From the NCBI RefSeq assembly GCF_047511655.1, contig NC_133392.1:161748542-161812541 (forward strand): DNA of 64,000 nucleotides, given 5' to 3'. The first letter of the stretch is position 1. Each line of letters starts with the position of its first letter. The notes beneath the pieces were generated by a model. The model was not told the DNA's origin, made no database searches, and saw only the letters and a list, made by a program, of their open reading frames with translations. Positions 1 to 11,832 of this stretch are shown piece after piece. The DNA is from Castor canadensis. Lineage: Eukaryota; Chordata; Mammalia; Rodentia; Castoridae. The translations under genes and the position numbers were made by a program.

Positions 1-989
1 GGTGCGGGGACCATGAGGCCAGCAGCCTAGGGACAGCAGGGGCAGGGAGAGGGAAGAGCCAGGAAGGCATAGAGAAAGCAGGGAGGACAAGGGCACAGAG
101 TGGCAAAGGCGGGAGGCATGCCTGATAGAGGTAGCTCAAGCCAGAAGAAAAAATGTCTGTGGCCAAAGAAATGGGGTCAAGGAATGAGGCTAGGGGAGCT
201 GGGAGAACCCTCAGACATCAGAAATTGGAGCATCTGAAAGGCCCACGTGTGGTTGCCACACCAGATCTGGTGGCTGCAGGCCTGGGGGTGTTGCCCACCT
301 GCTACTAAGCAACATGGAAGGGTGGGCCTCTGTGGCTCCTGCCTGCAGTGAGGAAAGGCCTTCCCATGATGGGGAGGTGTGGGAGGTGTGGCCCAAGTGG
401 TAGAGGGCCTGCTTTGCAAGCACGAAGCCCTGGGTTCAAAAACCCCAGTCCCACCAGAAGAAGGATTTGGGCAGAGCACACATCCTTAGGAGACAATTCC
501 TGACCTCTGGTCTCAACCAGCAGCCTGGCTGGGGCAGCCCAACCTTACCCTGGCACTGACAGCCAGGGACTTCACTGAGTGCCTGGTGCACATGCAGCTC
601 TGTAGAGCTGTCCCTGGTCCACAGAGGCTCCACCATGGGTCACTCAGCCAGAAGGGAGGCCGTTGGGACAAGAACTGGGTCCTGTGCTGTCTGTCAAGGC
701 CCTGGTGTATAGCCCCACATCAGGGCTTGGGGGAGCAGACCTGGCCCATGGAGCTCAGGGGACCTCTCGCAGGCTTGTCCTGGGAGTGTGGGCAAGGTGA
801 CAGGGCCTCAGCCTGGGCAGGCTCGGGCAGCCTGCAATGCTCCATTCAGTGCTCTGTGTGGCATAGAGCCTTTGGGTGAGCTTCCTGGGGGCCATTCCAT
901 GTCACACGCCCACCCCCACCCCACAGAGCGCTCCGTGGTGGCCAAGGTGGCCGAGGCCGCCCAGCTCCATCCAGCGTCCTTTGGCCCAG
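1..989 (+). other. MMEL1: MMEL1 intron, 5' edge of window
   Basis: This non-coding stretch precedes the first recognisable MMEL1 exon. The exon that should encode the segment just before VREAYLQF was not found here, so it lies upstream of the window. The only structure seen is a decayed tRNA-type SINE (separate entry). The codons running back in frame from the exon give an unrelated Trp/Pro-rich string, so I take 1-989 as intron. Confidence 0.75.
378..458 (+). repeat. tRNA-derived (ID-like) SINE fragment
   Basis: The order 'gtggcccaagtggtagagggcctgc', then a 'gttcaaaaacccc' B-box-like word, matches the tRNA-derived half of the SINE family seen across this window. There is no clear A-tail, so it is old or truncated. 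Confidence 0.7.
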
Positions 990-3900
990 GTGCGGGAAGC
1001 CTACCTGCAGTTCATGATGTCGGTGGCCACCATGCTTCGGAAGGACATGAACCTCCCCAAAGACAACCACCTGGTGCGGGAAGAAATGGTGCAGGTGCTA
1101 GAGCTGGAGACGCATCTGGCCAACGTGAGGCAGGACCCAGGGCCGGCGGTCTGAGGCTGGGCCCCTGACCACCTGACCCATGTGACCCCTGGCTCCCACA
1201 CAGGCCACGGCACCACCGGAGGAGAGGCACGATGTCACTGCCCTGTACCATAGGATGGACCTGGAAGAGCTGCAGTACAGGTTTGGCCTGAAGGTGAGGC
1301 CTGGCACCCACACGGGAGCTGGTGCTGGCCCAGACAGGACCTATCTCAACTCCCATTCAAGCTGCAGAGCTGCACCTGCCCCCAGCAGGGACTAATTTCA
1401 CTGATGCTCAAATGATCACCAATCCAGCAGGGTGGCAGATGCCACCTGTTGTCCTGGGACAGCTGTCCCATCTCTCCCATAACAGCAGTCGTGAGCCCAA
1501 CCTATGAGGAAACCCAAGCTAGAGGGACTGCTGATTTCTGTGAGGTCCTCCCACTCCCCCAGGGCCATCAGACTCCAATGAGTCCCTCACCCTGACTGCG
1601 TTGCCCCCCGTGGATGGACCCTCAGACTCTCCCCTCCCTGAAAGTCAGACAGGCACCACCTTAGGCACAGGGTGGGGGGTAGCAGAGCCCTCCAGTCTGG
1701 ACCTCCACCTCCCCATTTGCTCAGCCCATCCAGTCCCCCGAGCAAGCAGTGTGTAGCTTGCTCAGGCCTCCTTCCCAGGAGGGTTGGGATGCAGCTTCAG
1801 TCATAGCAACTGCCACACAGAAAGCCCAGTCGGAGGGAGGAGAGCAGGGGTGGGATTGCACCCGCGGCTGCTCCACCTGATCAGAAATGTAAGTAAGCAT
1901 CAGAAGCCATAGCTCAGGCAGGGAGGGTAAAACAGGAAACCCTGGGGTGCCCTGGGCCCCTGCTCATCACACCAGGGGCCTTGGAAAACCCCCTGCCCCT
2001 GGATGCCCAAGTACCCAAGATGCCAGGCTGTGACAACCCCTCCCCCAGTGCAGCCCACAGCAAACGTGGTCCCAGCAGAGAGTGGTGGGTCCTGGGTTCT
2101 AGCACTGCTCCGGGCCTGGGCCCCATTGGAGCACAAAACAAAGCTCTTCCAAGAGGTGCATGTGCTCCATGCAGGGAGGAATGGGAGACAGAAATGACCC
2201 AAAATGAGACCGAAAGTGGGGAGGGGAGGGGCAGTGGGAAAGGCGAATGAGAAAAGACCGACTGAGAAAAGGCTCAGAAGAGTTGCACTGCAGCCAGGAG
2301 GGGTGATAAGTCCTTGCAGCCAGTGCTGAAGGCCTGAGGCAGGGCCACTAGAACGGACATGGGGACAGCAAGCAAACAATGTTGGCTTGGACTCGCATGA
2401 GAAGGTTTAGGGTGGGGGACACACGTTGCTGCTGAGGACAGTGGCCAGCGGACAGTGGCCACCAGGCATGGGCGAGAGGCTGCAGCCCAGCCCTGTCAGT
2501 GTCGTGGAGCAAGTGGTAGTGGAGGTGGAGAAAGGAGGCTCTGCATTTATTTTGAGGGTGGAATTCACAGGGTCGTGAGCGGAGTTGTTGTGGAACATTG
2601 GAGAAAGACCTCGAATAGCCTGGAGCTGTCACCGATGTGGCACAGGCCAGGTTACGGGAACATCCGAGCATCTAGGTTTTAGAGCATTTGGTTTATAATG
2701 CTCAGAATTGCCACAAAGTGTGTTTCCACACCACCCTACTCAGACAGAGACTTAACTCATTCCCAACACCCAGAAGTCCCTGGCACCCCTTCCTGTCACT
2801 ACCTCTGCCCTCTTCCCCAAAGCAGCCCTGGCCCTCCCTTCCATCTCTTATGGCACTGCCACGGGGCCCAGCAGAGTCGCTGTTCCTCATCTTGTAGGTG
2901 AGATTGGTGCACACTGTGGCATCTAGCAATCCTTCATGCAGCCCCAGGGATGACAGGATTCAGTGCTAAGAACACTCAGCAATTTATGTCCCTGCTGTCC
3001 TATGGGGAGAGCCTTGGGGTGAATCCCAGGTGTGGTCTTTTCTGGGTAATGTTGCCCAGCTTGTCCAGTGTGCTGCTGGGTCAGATGTGTGTGTGCATTT
3101 AATTGCCACAGACAAGGCTGGACCTTTCTCTCCACAAAGCCATTACAGAGCATGGGACATACCCTCTCCGGGGCTTGGTGGACCCACTTTGCCACCTTAG
3201 CCCTTCCAGCGGGCTCACGACGACATTGCATCTGGAATCTACTTGGCTCCCCCGGTGCCGTGAGCTCCTCCGCTGTTGCAACATGGACTGGTCACTGGTC
3301 GTCCTCTTTGAGATGTGTCTGTTCAAGCCTCTTCTTTTGGGCTATCTGCTTTCTTGTTGATCTTTGGGGTGGTTTTCTATTTTTGGATGCCACCCTTTGG
3401 TCACATGATGTGCACAAATGTCCTCCCCACTGGGCAGCCTGTTTTCTCTCTCTCATAGTGGTTCTTTCCATTCCAAAGGGTCCAATTCACCAACTTATCA
3501 AAGATGTAGCAATCTCGCCCTTACCGTTAGTTTAAATCTTTGGCTACCCTCCAGGCACCAAGGTCTACAATCTACCTTGAGTTGATTCTGTGCAAACAGT
3601 GGGATGTAGGGATTGTTTCATTCCTCCTTATGGCTTTCAGATAATCTGGCACCATTTATTGATAAGACAGCCCCTCCCCTTGAACCACTGGTGTGTGTGC
3701 CATCTTTGGTGTAAATTGTCTTTAGTCTATCTGTGTGTGTCTAAGTGTCCAGCACTGCTCTGGGCCTGGGCCCCATTGAAGCACAAAACAAGGCTCTTCC
3801 AAGAAGCCAGGTGGGCCTGAAAACTCTTTTGTGGGAATAATTCCATTTATTCAGTCTGTAAGATTATTCATATTTTCTACATCTTTTGTCATTTTGGCCA

Positions 3901-6900
3901 AGGCATGTTTCTCATTGCACTTAATTCATCAAATACGCTGGCATACACCCATACCCCTGCCACAGTTAAGGCTTTGTAGCAATGTCATCCTTTGTACTGA
4001 CTGTCTGCACCTCCTCGCCTACTTCTTGAGTGTTCTTAGATGCCCAGGGACTGTCTCCTTCCCAGGGGTTCAACTGGACTCTCTTCATACAAACTGTGCT
4101 GTCCTCTGTCAAAATCAAGCTGCTGCCGGATGAGGAAGTGGTGGTTTACGGCAGCCCCTACCTGAAGAATCTCGAAGACATCATTGACGTCTACTCATCC
4201 AGGTGAGGCCCAGGGAAGGTCCCAAGAGCCTGGCATCTTTGCCCCTGCTCCCCCCACTCCCCCTGCCCCCCACACCCACAATTCCTGCTCTCAGGAGAGG
4301 ACCCCATCCCACATTTACCCTCTGGGGTGAGAGACATGGAAAGTTCAGTTTTAGTGGCTAGTGAGCCTCTCTAGTGGGTCAGAGGAGCGGATTCCTAGAG
4401 GTTTCTCCAGCCACCAGATTAACGTGTGGGTAGAACCTCTGCCCAAGCTATGTCCTCTCCCCCTGTCTCATCTCACCCCTGCCTCCTACCCCAGGACCAT
4501 CCAGAACTACCTGGTCTGGCGTCTGGTGCTGGATCGTATCAGCAGCCTGAGCCAGAGATTCAAGGAGGCTCGGGTGAACTATCGCAAGGTGAGAGCACTG
4601 CAGAGCAGGCGTCCACCCCCACACAGGCCAGGCCCTCATCCCACTCAGTTCATGATGCCAAACACAAGCCCTGGGCCACACACGGAGCTCCACACTGGGT
4701 GCCAGGCACAAATCTGGCAGAAAAGGCGCCTGCTAACAAGCAGAGCCCAGCTCTGTGAAAATCAAGTGTGACTAGGAGGCAGGGGGCTGCTCCATGAAGG
4801 TGACATTTGATCTGAAAGGCATGGAGAGAGGAAGGCAGAGTTCCAGAAACAGCCAGTGCAGGAAGTCAGGAGCTCAGACCTGAGAAAGGGTCACAGCCTT
4901 TCCTCGAGGGCAGGAAACCCACCGCTCTGGAAGGAGTGGCAGGACACTGGGCAGAGCTCTCTTTGGGCCCGCCTGAGGTCTGGGGCAAAGCCTTATTGGA
5001 GCATGTTCTCTCCATCACTGGGGACAGACACACATTGCCTTTGCAGCCATGGAAAACCAGGGCCCAGGGGTTGGTAGCCAAAGTGGACTTGGTCCCAGAG
5101 CTTGCCCCATGGTCAATGCCAGACCTGTGCCTTGGGGACAGGGTCCAGCCGGTCCGGTGGGCAAGGACAAGATTTCAGTAGGACCACTCCCAACTCTCCC
5201 AGGGTAAAGACTCAGGTGGGAGCTGCCCCCCCTCAAAACCTCCTGTCCTCCTACAACCATGGTCAACATTCAGAAGCCAGGCTGTCATCCCGTGTCCCTC
5301 TCCTGCCCCTGGGCACCCTGAAGCCCAGGGCAGAATAGATCTGCTCAGCTCACAAACCCAAGACCCCATGGCAGACCTGGGGAAGCAGATGAATGAGTGA
5401 ACAAACACTCCAGGCACTGTATGGCACAACAGTGGAGGAGGTGCGCTGGCGGGAATGTGTCAGCTACGTCAACAGCAACATGGAGAGCGCCGTGGGTTCC
5501 CTCTATGTCAAGGAGGCCTTCCCTGGGGAAAGCAAGAAACTGGTGAGTGGCTCTGATTCCTGACACATTCAGGCTGTTCCCCTGTCCACAGTTCCAGGGA
5601 CAGCCTCCTGGCCCAGCCCCAGAGTGGGTGAGGACCAGTCTCCATCACTGCCACTCCAAGCTATATCTCCTACTCGGGCCCACTTGGGAAGGGCACAAAT
5701 TGTACAGGCTGTGAGTCCAGGGCAGGGAGACCCTCAGCACACCTGCAAGGAGCCAAATCACAGATGAGGCCCCTGAACTAGGGGTGCTCACCCTCTCATC
5801 AATGCCATACGTCACCCAGGAGGATACATCCAGGACAGCCCTGGACTCATCCCAGAGGTGCTTTGGATCAGCCCCCTAGAAAACCCTGACTGCTGGCTAT
5901 GTTCCCCTGGGCCAGCCCAGGACACAAGGGTTTATGTGTCCCCCAGGTCAGAGAGCTCATCAACAAGGTGCAGGCGGTGTTTGTGGAGACTCTGGATGAG
6001 CTAGGCTGGATGGATGAGGAATCCAAGAAGAAAGCCCAAGAGAAGGTGAGGTCTTGAAGGCCTGGGCAGCCGCGAGGAGCCCACCCAGACAAAGCTGCTA
6101 GATGCCTGTTAGGAGCCCCAGAGGAGAGGGCAACCCTCCCTCTCCAGAAAAGGGAAACTGAATGGACACCATGACTGGGACATGTAGTGGGGGTGGCGGT
6201 CTCTGCAGGAAGGACCAGGACCACCTGAAGTCCCTCTGAACTTGTGTGACACACAGCAGTCACATGACTCCACCAAGCCCTCTGCCACACACACACAGAT
6301 CCTGGCTGGCTGCTGGTTCTACAAAGTGGTGAAGGGGCCCAGTTCAATACCCCTTTACCCACATGGCAAGGGGAGCAGAGCCAGCAAGCTGGGCTTCCCT
6401 TCTCACAGCGGGCAGCACCACTTGCCTCTCCTGTCCTCCTCAGGCCCTGAACATCCGGGAGCAGATCGGCTACCCCGATTACATCCTAGAGGAGAAGAAC
6501 AAGCGCCTGGATGAGGAGTATTCCAGCGTGCGCCCTGCCCTGCAGTTCCCTAAGAGCTCTGCCCATCCCCTGCCCCCAACACAGGCCCTTGATATCTGAG
6601 GGCAGCACTCTGTGCTGAGCACCCTCATCCACCCTCCCATGCCCTGGGGTGGCTCTAGCATCAACCTCAGTTTACAGCTGGGGAAAATGAGGCTCAGAGG
6701 GACTAAGGAGCTTGCTTGGAGTCACCCAAATGCTCACAGCCAAGATGCCCGCTCCCATCCACCTACAGCTAGAGTCTGTGGGCCACCTGCCAGACTGCCT
6801 GGCCAGTCTTGAGGCCCTTCCCAGTCTTCCTTGACCCCTCCCCATGCTCTCTTGGGCCCTGAGAACCCAGCCCGAGCGCTGGCCGTGACTGCCCCTCTCC

Positions 6901-9900
6901 CATAGCTGCACTTCTCAGAGGACCTGTACTTTGAGAACAGTCTGCAGAACCTCAAAGCCAATGCCCAGAGGAGCCTCAAGAAGCTTCGAGAAAAGGTGGA
7001 CCAGAATCTGTGAGTGGAATGGCCAGCATAGCATGCAAGCCTTACCTACTGGGCAAGGACGGCTGTGTGCCTGGCCAGAGTTGGCCCCATGCCAGCTGGG
7101 GAGGGACATTGGACCTATTTCAGAGTCTCCCCAACACCCTCTGTTTTGGGGGACCCCAGAAAGGAATTAAATCTCATGATTGGCCCAGGACCCTGCTCTG
7201 GCATGGCCACTATGACATGGGCCTCCTCAGGGCAAGCCTGGTGAGCCAGGGCAGGGAGGGCCCAGAAGGAGGGGCCCAGCAAACACAGGCTCCTAGTGAC
7301 CAGAGTGTTCATCACAGCTGGATCATCGGGGCCGCAGTGGTCAATGCGTTCTACTCACCCAACAGAAACCAGATCGGTATGCCCATCCCTTCATACTCCC
7401 AAATCCCTCTAGCGCCAGACTGCAGTCCCCAGCCCCCCTCCATGGGTACCCCAGCCCACCCTCAGAAGGGAGGCACTCCTACATGCTACTTCGGGGAGCT
7501 TTACTTCTGTGTCCTTGAGCCAGTCAGGAGGGATGCAGGGCAGACAGCAGAGTCCTTCCTCACAGTCATCGGAAAGAGCTGGATGGGGGTCCTAGGTCTA
7601 GCCCTGCTCTCTCAGCCTCTGATCCTCAGTTTCCTCATTTATACATCAGGCAGGAGTCCTAACCTCCACCTCCCAGGCTATGGGATTAGATGACAGGACC
7701 CCTGGAGGTGCCCTCCTAAGTCTGGCACACAGCTGTGCCCACTCACAGTTTATTCCTTGTCCCCACTCGGGAACAGTGTTCCCTGCCGGGATCCTCCAGC
7801 CACCCTTCTTCAGCAAGGAGCAGCCACAGGCCTTAAACTTCGGGGGCATCGGGATGGTGATTGGGCATGAGATCACACATGGCTTTGATGACAATGGTAA
7901 GGGTGGCCCTGGGGGGTACCCCCGATCAGAAATGCACCTGCCCCCTGTCTCCACTGGGCAGCCTCAGGCCATCCATTCACCCTCCTTGTGACTTAACTGG
8001 GAACAGAGGCCAAGTGCATGGGAAGATACATGAGTCCCCAGGGAGGTGTGGTGGCCAAGCAGATCTAGAATGCCACCAGGGGTTCTGTCTGGAGAGACCA
8101 CTGTAGGCATGGAGACAGGACACAGAGTTAGACCCCAAGATCTTGACTCCCCCAATGACTGGTCACTCCCCCTCCCTGGGCCTGTAAGATAGGCACAGAA
8201 GACTCTGTCTGGCATACGTGGGAGGCTGGGGCCCAGACCAGCCGTACTGGAGGAACTGCCACCATATCTAAGTCCCCTGCTGGTTTTCCTATGTGGCTCA
8301 GTCATGTGGTCCTCCTGAGGACAGCCCGGCATCCTCAGGGCCATGTACTCCCTCACCTCAGGTTTAGAAAGTTTGAACGTCACAGGAGGTATTCTAAAAC
8401 CACCATGCCTCTGGGACCTCAGAACCTGAGACTCCAAGCCCGAACCTTGGGGAGGGGATGGCATGGATGCCCTCCTTCTCTGGGAGGGCTCAGTAGCTCC
8501 CAACAAGATGGCGTCCCCTCTCAGCACACTGATGCTCTCCAGAGCCGTCTCTGCTCGGGCACTGTGGCTCTAGACACTGGCTCTGCCTGCAGGAGGGAAC
8601 AGCCAGGCATTGGCTTGGCCTCTGCTGGGGGGTCAGGGCATGGACAGTGCAGGCAGGAGCCAGTGGACAGCTACCTCTGTCCTGCCCTTGCCACTGCCCA
8701 GGCCGGAATTTCGACAAGAATGGTAACATGTTGGACTGGTGGAGCAATTTCTCTGCCCAGCACTTTCGGGAGCAATCGGAGTGCATGGTCGACCAGTACA
8801 GCAACTTCTCCTGGGACCTGGCAGACCAGCAGAATGTAAGCGTGCCACCAGCACCAAGGCAACCCCATCCCTGCACTCAGCCCTCACCCCTGGGACAAGG
8901 GGAGTGGGGCCTGGGCTTCCATCCCATCTCCTGTGTGCAGGTGAATGGGCTCAGCACCCTGGGAGAAAACATCGCAGACAATGGTGGGGTGCGGCAGGCG
9001 TACAAGGTGGGTCCAGGTGGGGTCCCCAAGGATGGGACACGGGAGCCTCAGGAGCTGTGCCCAAGCTGAGGCTGTGTCCTGGGAACCCCTCTACCTGCAC
9101 TGAGGAGGCAGCACTGCCCAGCACCTCACGGTCATGGATGAGCATCAGGCATTTTCAACCACTTTTGACCCACCTGAGTTGGTGTGGAGGTCACTTTCAC
9201 CTCTGAGTGCTATGATGGGGTAGGGCTACATGCCCACCAGCCTCAGAAGCCCCAAACACAGCCTTAGCTGTAAGTGCTCATTCTGGTGGGTGTCCAGTGA
9301 CAGCTGCCTGGTCAGGGCCCTACTAAGCCCTGCCTGCGGAGTCAGGTTCCCAGTGCTGGGCCCTGGAGTCCATACAGGGACCCTGAGTTGGGAGGCAGGG
9401 CCCCTACCCAGGGCAGGTCCTGGAGCTAGACCCCGATCCTGCACTGGGATCCAAAGACTCGGGGAGGCCTGGCCGGGCCCAGCCCCCGTTCGGTGCCCAC
9501 AGGCTTACCTAAAGTGGATGGCAGATGGCGGCAAGGATCAGCTACTGCCTGGACTGGAACTCACCTATGACCAGCTTTTCTTCATCAACTATGCCCAGGT
9601 AGCAGCCTAGTACTGGTTCCACCAGTCCTCAGGCCTCTCAGCCCACCATCTTTGCAGGGCCCACTATGGGGTGCCTCCAGGGTCACTGTAGCTGGCCACT
9701 CTCCAGAACCAGAGCTACTGGGCCTGGCAGGCTTCCTGGAGAAAGGGGCTGGGGCTGGGCAATGGAAGTCCTCTGAGGAGGAGGCAGCTGCAGGTGTGGA
9801 GAGAGAGGAGCCTGCTGCCTTCCCTGGCCCCTCCCCAGAAGGGGCAGCCGGGGCTATTAGGGACTCCTTGCTGCAATGAAGGAGTGCCCCTTTCACGCCC

Positions 9901-10180
9901 TTCCTGCACTGGCAGGTTTGGTGTGGGTCCTACCGGCCAGAGTTCGCCGTCCAGTCCATCAAGACTGACGTCCACAGTCCCCTAAAGTACAGGCAAGTGT
10001 CCCAAGTCCCGCCATCCCTGCCCCCACTCCTGCCCCCCACCCACTGTGGGTCTCAGGCCTCTTCCTCCGCCTATCCACAGGGTCCTGGGCTCCCTGCAGA
10101 ACCTGGCTGCCTTCTCCGAAGCATTCCACTGCACCCGGGGCACTCACATGCACCCCAGGGACCGATGCCGCGTCTGGTAG
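990..10180 (+). CDS. MMEL1: MMEL1 (neprilysin-like M13 zinc endopeptidase), 3' 15 exons, 5' end outside window
   Basis: Exons read: 990-1124, 1204-1293, 4066-4202, 4495-4588, 5414-5542, 5947-6045, 6444-6527, 6906-7009, 7318-7376, 7777-7896, 8702-8835, 8941-9006, 9503-9598, 9916-9992 and 10081-10180 (stop TAG 10178-10180). They join in frame to 507 residues, matching the C-terminal two thirds of the roughly 780-residue human protein. Visible M13 features, numbered in this partial protein: substrate-binding Asn-Ala at 300-301 (VNAFY); HEITH zinc motif at 341-345 (bases 7866-7880); third ligand Glu404 and Asp408 in GENIAD; catalytic His469 and Arg475 in DVHSPLKYR; terminal CRVW. The 63- and 128-residue spacings equal those of neprilysin, so the enzyme should be active. 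The family is a type II membrane or shed ectopeptidase that cleaves small peptides. The N-terminal anchor is not in the window. The intron after the exon ending at 9992 starts with GC, not GT. PRXL2B converges from the other strand. Identity is very sure; the first acceptor at 989 is the least certain boundary. Confidence 0.95.
2100..2155 (+). repeat. Copy 1 of a 55-bp dispersed repeat in MMEL1 intron
   Basis: About 55 bases starting 'agcactgctc' and ending 'gctcttccaaga' recur at 3750-3804 with about four differences. Flanks of the two copies differ. Family not recognised. Confidence 0.6.
3065..3735 (-). mobile_element. Old L1 (L1M-type) 3' fragment
   Basis: Read on the plus strand, the phrases 'gctgggtcagatg', 'gtgtctgttcaagcctctt', 'tttggctaccctccaggca', 'ttgagttgattctgtg' and 'gcaccatttattgataagac' follow the order of the antisense 3' end of ancient mammalian L1. 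It is heavily diverged, inside the 2.8-kb MMEL1 intron. Confidence 0.75.
3750..3804 (+). repeat. Copy 2 of the 55-bp dispersed repeat
   Basis: Partner of 2100-2155, inserted at the edge of the L1 fragment. The two copies lie in the same orientation about 1.65 kb apart. Confidence 0.6.
3820..3970 (-). mobile_element. Possible second L1 fragment
   Basis: An AT-rich stretch ('ccatttattcagtctg...attattcatattttctac') resembles antisense L1 ORF2 but is too diverged to be sure. Confidence 0.35.
6650..6765 (+). repeat. MIR SINE
   Basis: The core 'tttacagctggggaaaatgaggc' followed by 'cttgg-agtcacccaaatg' is the classic MIR middle section. It sits in the MMEL1 intron between the exons ending 6527 and starting 6906. 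Confidence 0.75.
7620..7665 (-). repeat. MIR fragment
   Basis: 'ctgatcctcagtttcctca' is the reverse complement of the MIR core, a short remnant in a MMEL1 intron. Confidence 0.55.
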
Positions 10181-10511
10181 CCAAGGCCAAGCCGCAGTGC
10201 GCGGCCCACTGCCCACCGCCGCCACCGGGAGGCGTCCGCTCTAAGACTGTGCAGCCGGTAGGGACCAGCGTGCACTCGCGCCTGGCGGCCACTGAGCCCA
10301 CCACCCACCTGCCCACCGTGCCTGCCTGGAGGACAGCCATGCCAGCAGACACCCGGGATGAGCAGTGCCCGGCACGGATTCCTGGCCCCCGTGCCCCTTC
10401 CAGGCTGCGAGGGTCGTGCCCCCATCACAGCCCTATAGACGTGGTCAACTGTCTTCCGCCCACTCCAAAGCGTGTTGTAGTCAAATGTCTGTGAGCTTCA
10501 GACTTGAGCTA

Positions 10512-10517
10512 AGTAAA
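10512..10517 (+). terminator. MMEL1: MMEL1 variant poly(A) signal AGTAAA
   Basis: About 330 bases after the MMEL1 stop, AGTAAA is followed within 30 bases by a TG-rich stretch (ttgtttgtagg). No AATAAA lies between the stop and this point. AGTAAA is a known weaker variant, so cleavage is inferred near 10535. Confidence 0.5.
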
Positions 10518-10694
10518 TGCTTCCAAAGAAGACAACTGCCTTGTTTGTAGGAGGAGCCTATGGTCAGTCAGGTGGCAAATTGTGGCCTGATAGGAAGGTT
10601 ACAGCAAGGAGCTGGTGGGGAGAGAAGGGCTCCTGCCAAGCCTCCCAGGGTTCTACTGCTGGCCAATCCGGCAGTGATCAAGATGTCCCCACTT

Positions 10695-10729
10695 GGGGGC
10701 GGGGGGGGGGGAGGGGGGGCGGGGGGAGG
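10695..10729 (+). repeat. G-rich low-complexity run
   Basis: Nearly pure G over 35 bases, with only scattered C and A interruptions, just before the SINE. It could form a G-quadruplex on the plus strand. Confidence 0.85.
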
Positions 10730-10900
10730 CCAATGGCTCTCACCTGTAATCCCAGCTACTTAGGAGGCTGAAATCAGGAGGATGGCAGTTCAAGGCCAGC
10801 CCTGACAAATAGTTCCCAATAACTAGAGCAAAATGGTCTGGAGGTATGGTTCAAGGGGTAGAGCTAAGTTCAAACCCTAGCCCACCAAAAAAGAAAAAAA
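10729..10900 (+). repeat. Composite B1-like plus tRNA-like SINE
   Basis: The left half carries the 7SL/B1 signature 'cctgtaatcccagctact...aggaggatggcagttcaaggccag'. The right half carries the tRNA-like 'ggttcaaggggtagagc...gttcaaaccctag' and a short A-rich tail. The same two-part architecture recurs at about 33.0, 33.9, 34.8, 35.5 and 62.6 kb. Confidence 0.85.
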
Positions 10901-11703
10901 GAAACCACAGCTCAGATAGGGACCACTGTTTAACTGACTGAAGGAGCTGTGATCAGCAGGTGGCCAAGGAACCAAGGAGCACAGCTGGGAACCTGGACTC
11001 TCAGCACTGTATAACTAGAACCCAGAGGCGTAGAATGCAAACTGGCCTCATTGGCTCTGTCTGTAGCTGACCTCTGGGGGTGGTCAAAGCCATTGAGGAG
11101 GATACATCAAGGTCACCAAGGCTTGGACTAGAGAGGTTGAGGGAGGTGTTGAGGTGGCCGTCAAAACCCACTCATAGACTGGAGGCCTGAAATAGGAGGG
11201 GGACCTGTTAGGACCCCCTAGGGAAGATGGCCAATACTGAATGGAACCAAGACTTCTCTCAACCAGCTGTCCCCCGCAGGCTGCACATTGTGGTTCTCTG
11301 ATCTGAAAAGGACCTCTGGCACTGGAGCCAGTTCCTGAGTTTCTGATGGTCCCCCTAACTCCACCAGGTAATGTCAAAACCATCTCCTCCTGGAAAACCC
11401 AACTAGCCTCCCAGAGGCCTCCAGGCAAGAGCATTGATCCCCATACACACCTACTTCCCCAGCCTGGGCTCCAATTTGGAGCTTGAGGCCAGAGCCCAAT
11501 CAAACCCTGCCTTGAAAAGAAATGACAGGGTTGTCCCCAGTGCCCCATGGGCCAGAGGTCTGAGGTCTGCAGAGACTGCATGGGTGGGAAGATGGCATCT
11601 CGACCCCTCCAACCTGGACAGAGGGGTGGACAGTGTGTGAGGGTGGGTGCAGAGGACGCAGAGTTCAGAGGCAGAGAAGAAACATGCCACCCAGGGACTA
11701 CAC

Positions 11704-11709
11704 TTTAAT
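11704..11709 (-). terminator. PRXL2B: PRXL2B poly(A) signal ATTAAA
   Basis: Reverse-strand ATTAAA about 125 bases after the PRXL2B stop. It is the second commonest poly(A) hexamer and the first good candidate downstream of the stop. Confidence 0.55.
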
Positions 11710-11832
11710 GGTTCACCATTGCTCAAGAATCTAGCAAGGTCCAGTATTCTGGTCTGGCAACTCCACAAGGATTCTTCCAGTCCAACTCCCTGCGTGTGCA
11801 GAGGCCTGCCAGGTCTGTGGCAGTCAGGGCTG

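Larger units (their letters stand above)
10540..11690. other. Spacer between convergent MMEL1 and PRXL2B 3' ends
   Basis: About 1.1 kb with no exon seen. It holds a G-run, one composite SINE and unique sequence. The two genes end tail-to-tail, so both terminators must lie in or next to this stretch. Confidence 0.6.

Noticed and set aside
927-989. Upstream extension of the first MMEL1 exon to the acceptor-like CCCCACAG at 926
   Set aside because: The extra in-frame residues (Trp, Pro and Arg-rich) do not resemble the conserved neprilysin-family segment that should precede VREAYLQF. The AG at 988-989 gives the expected join.
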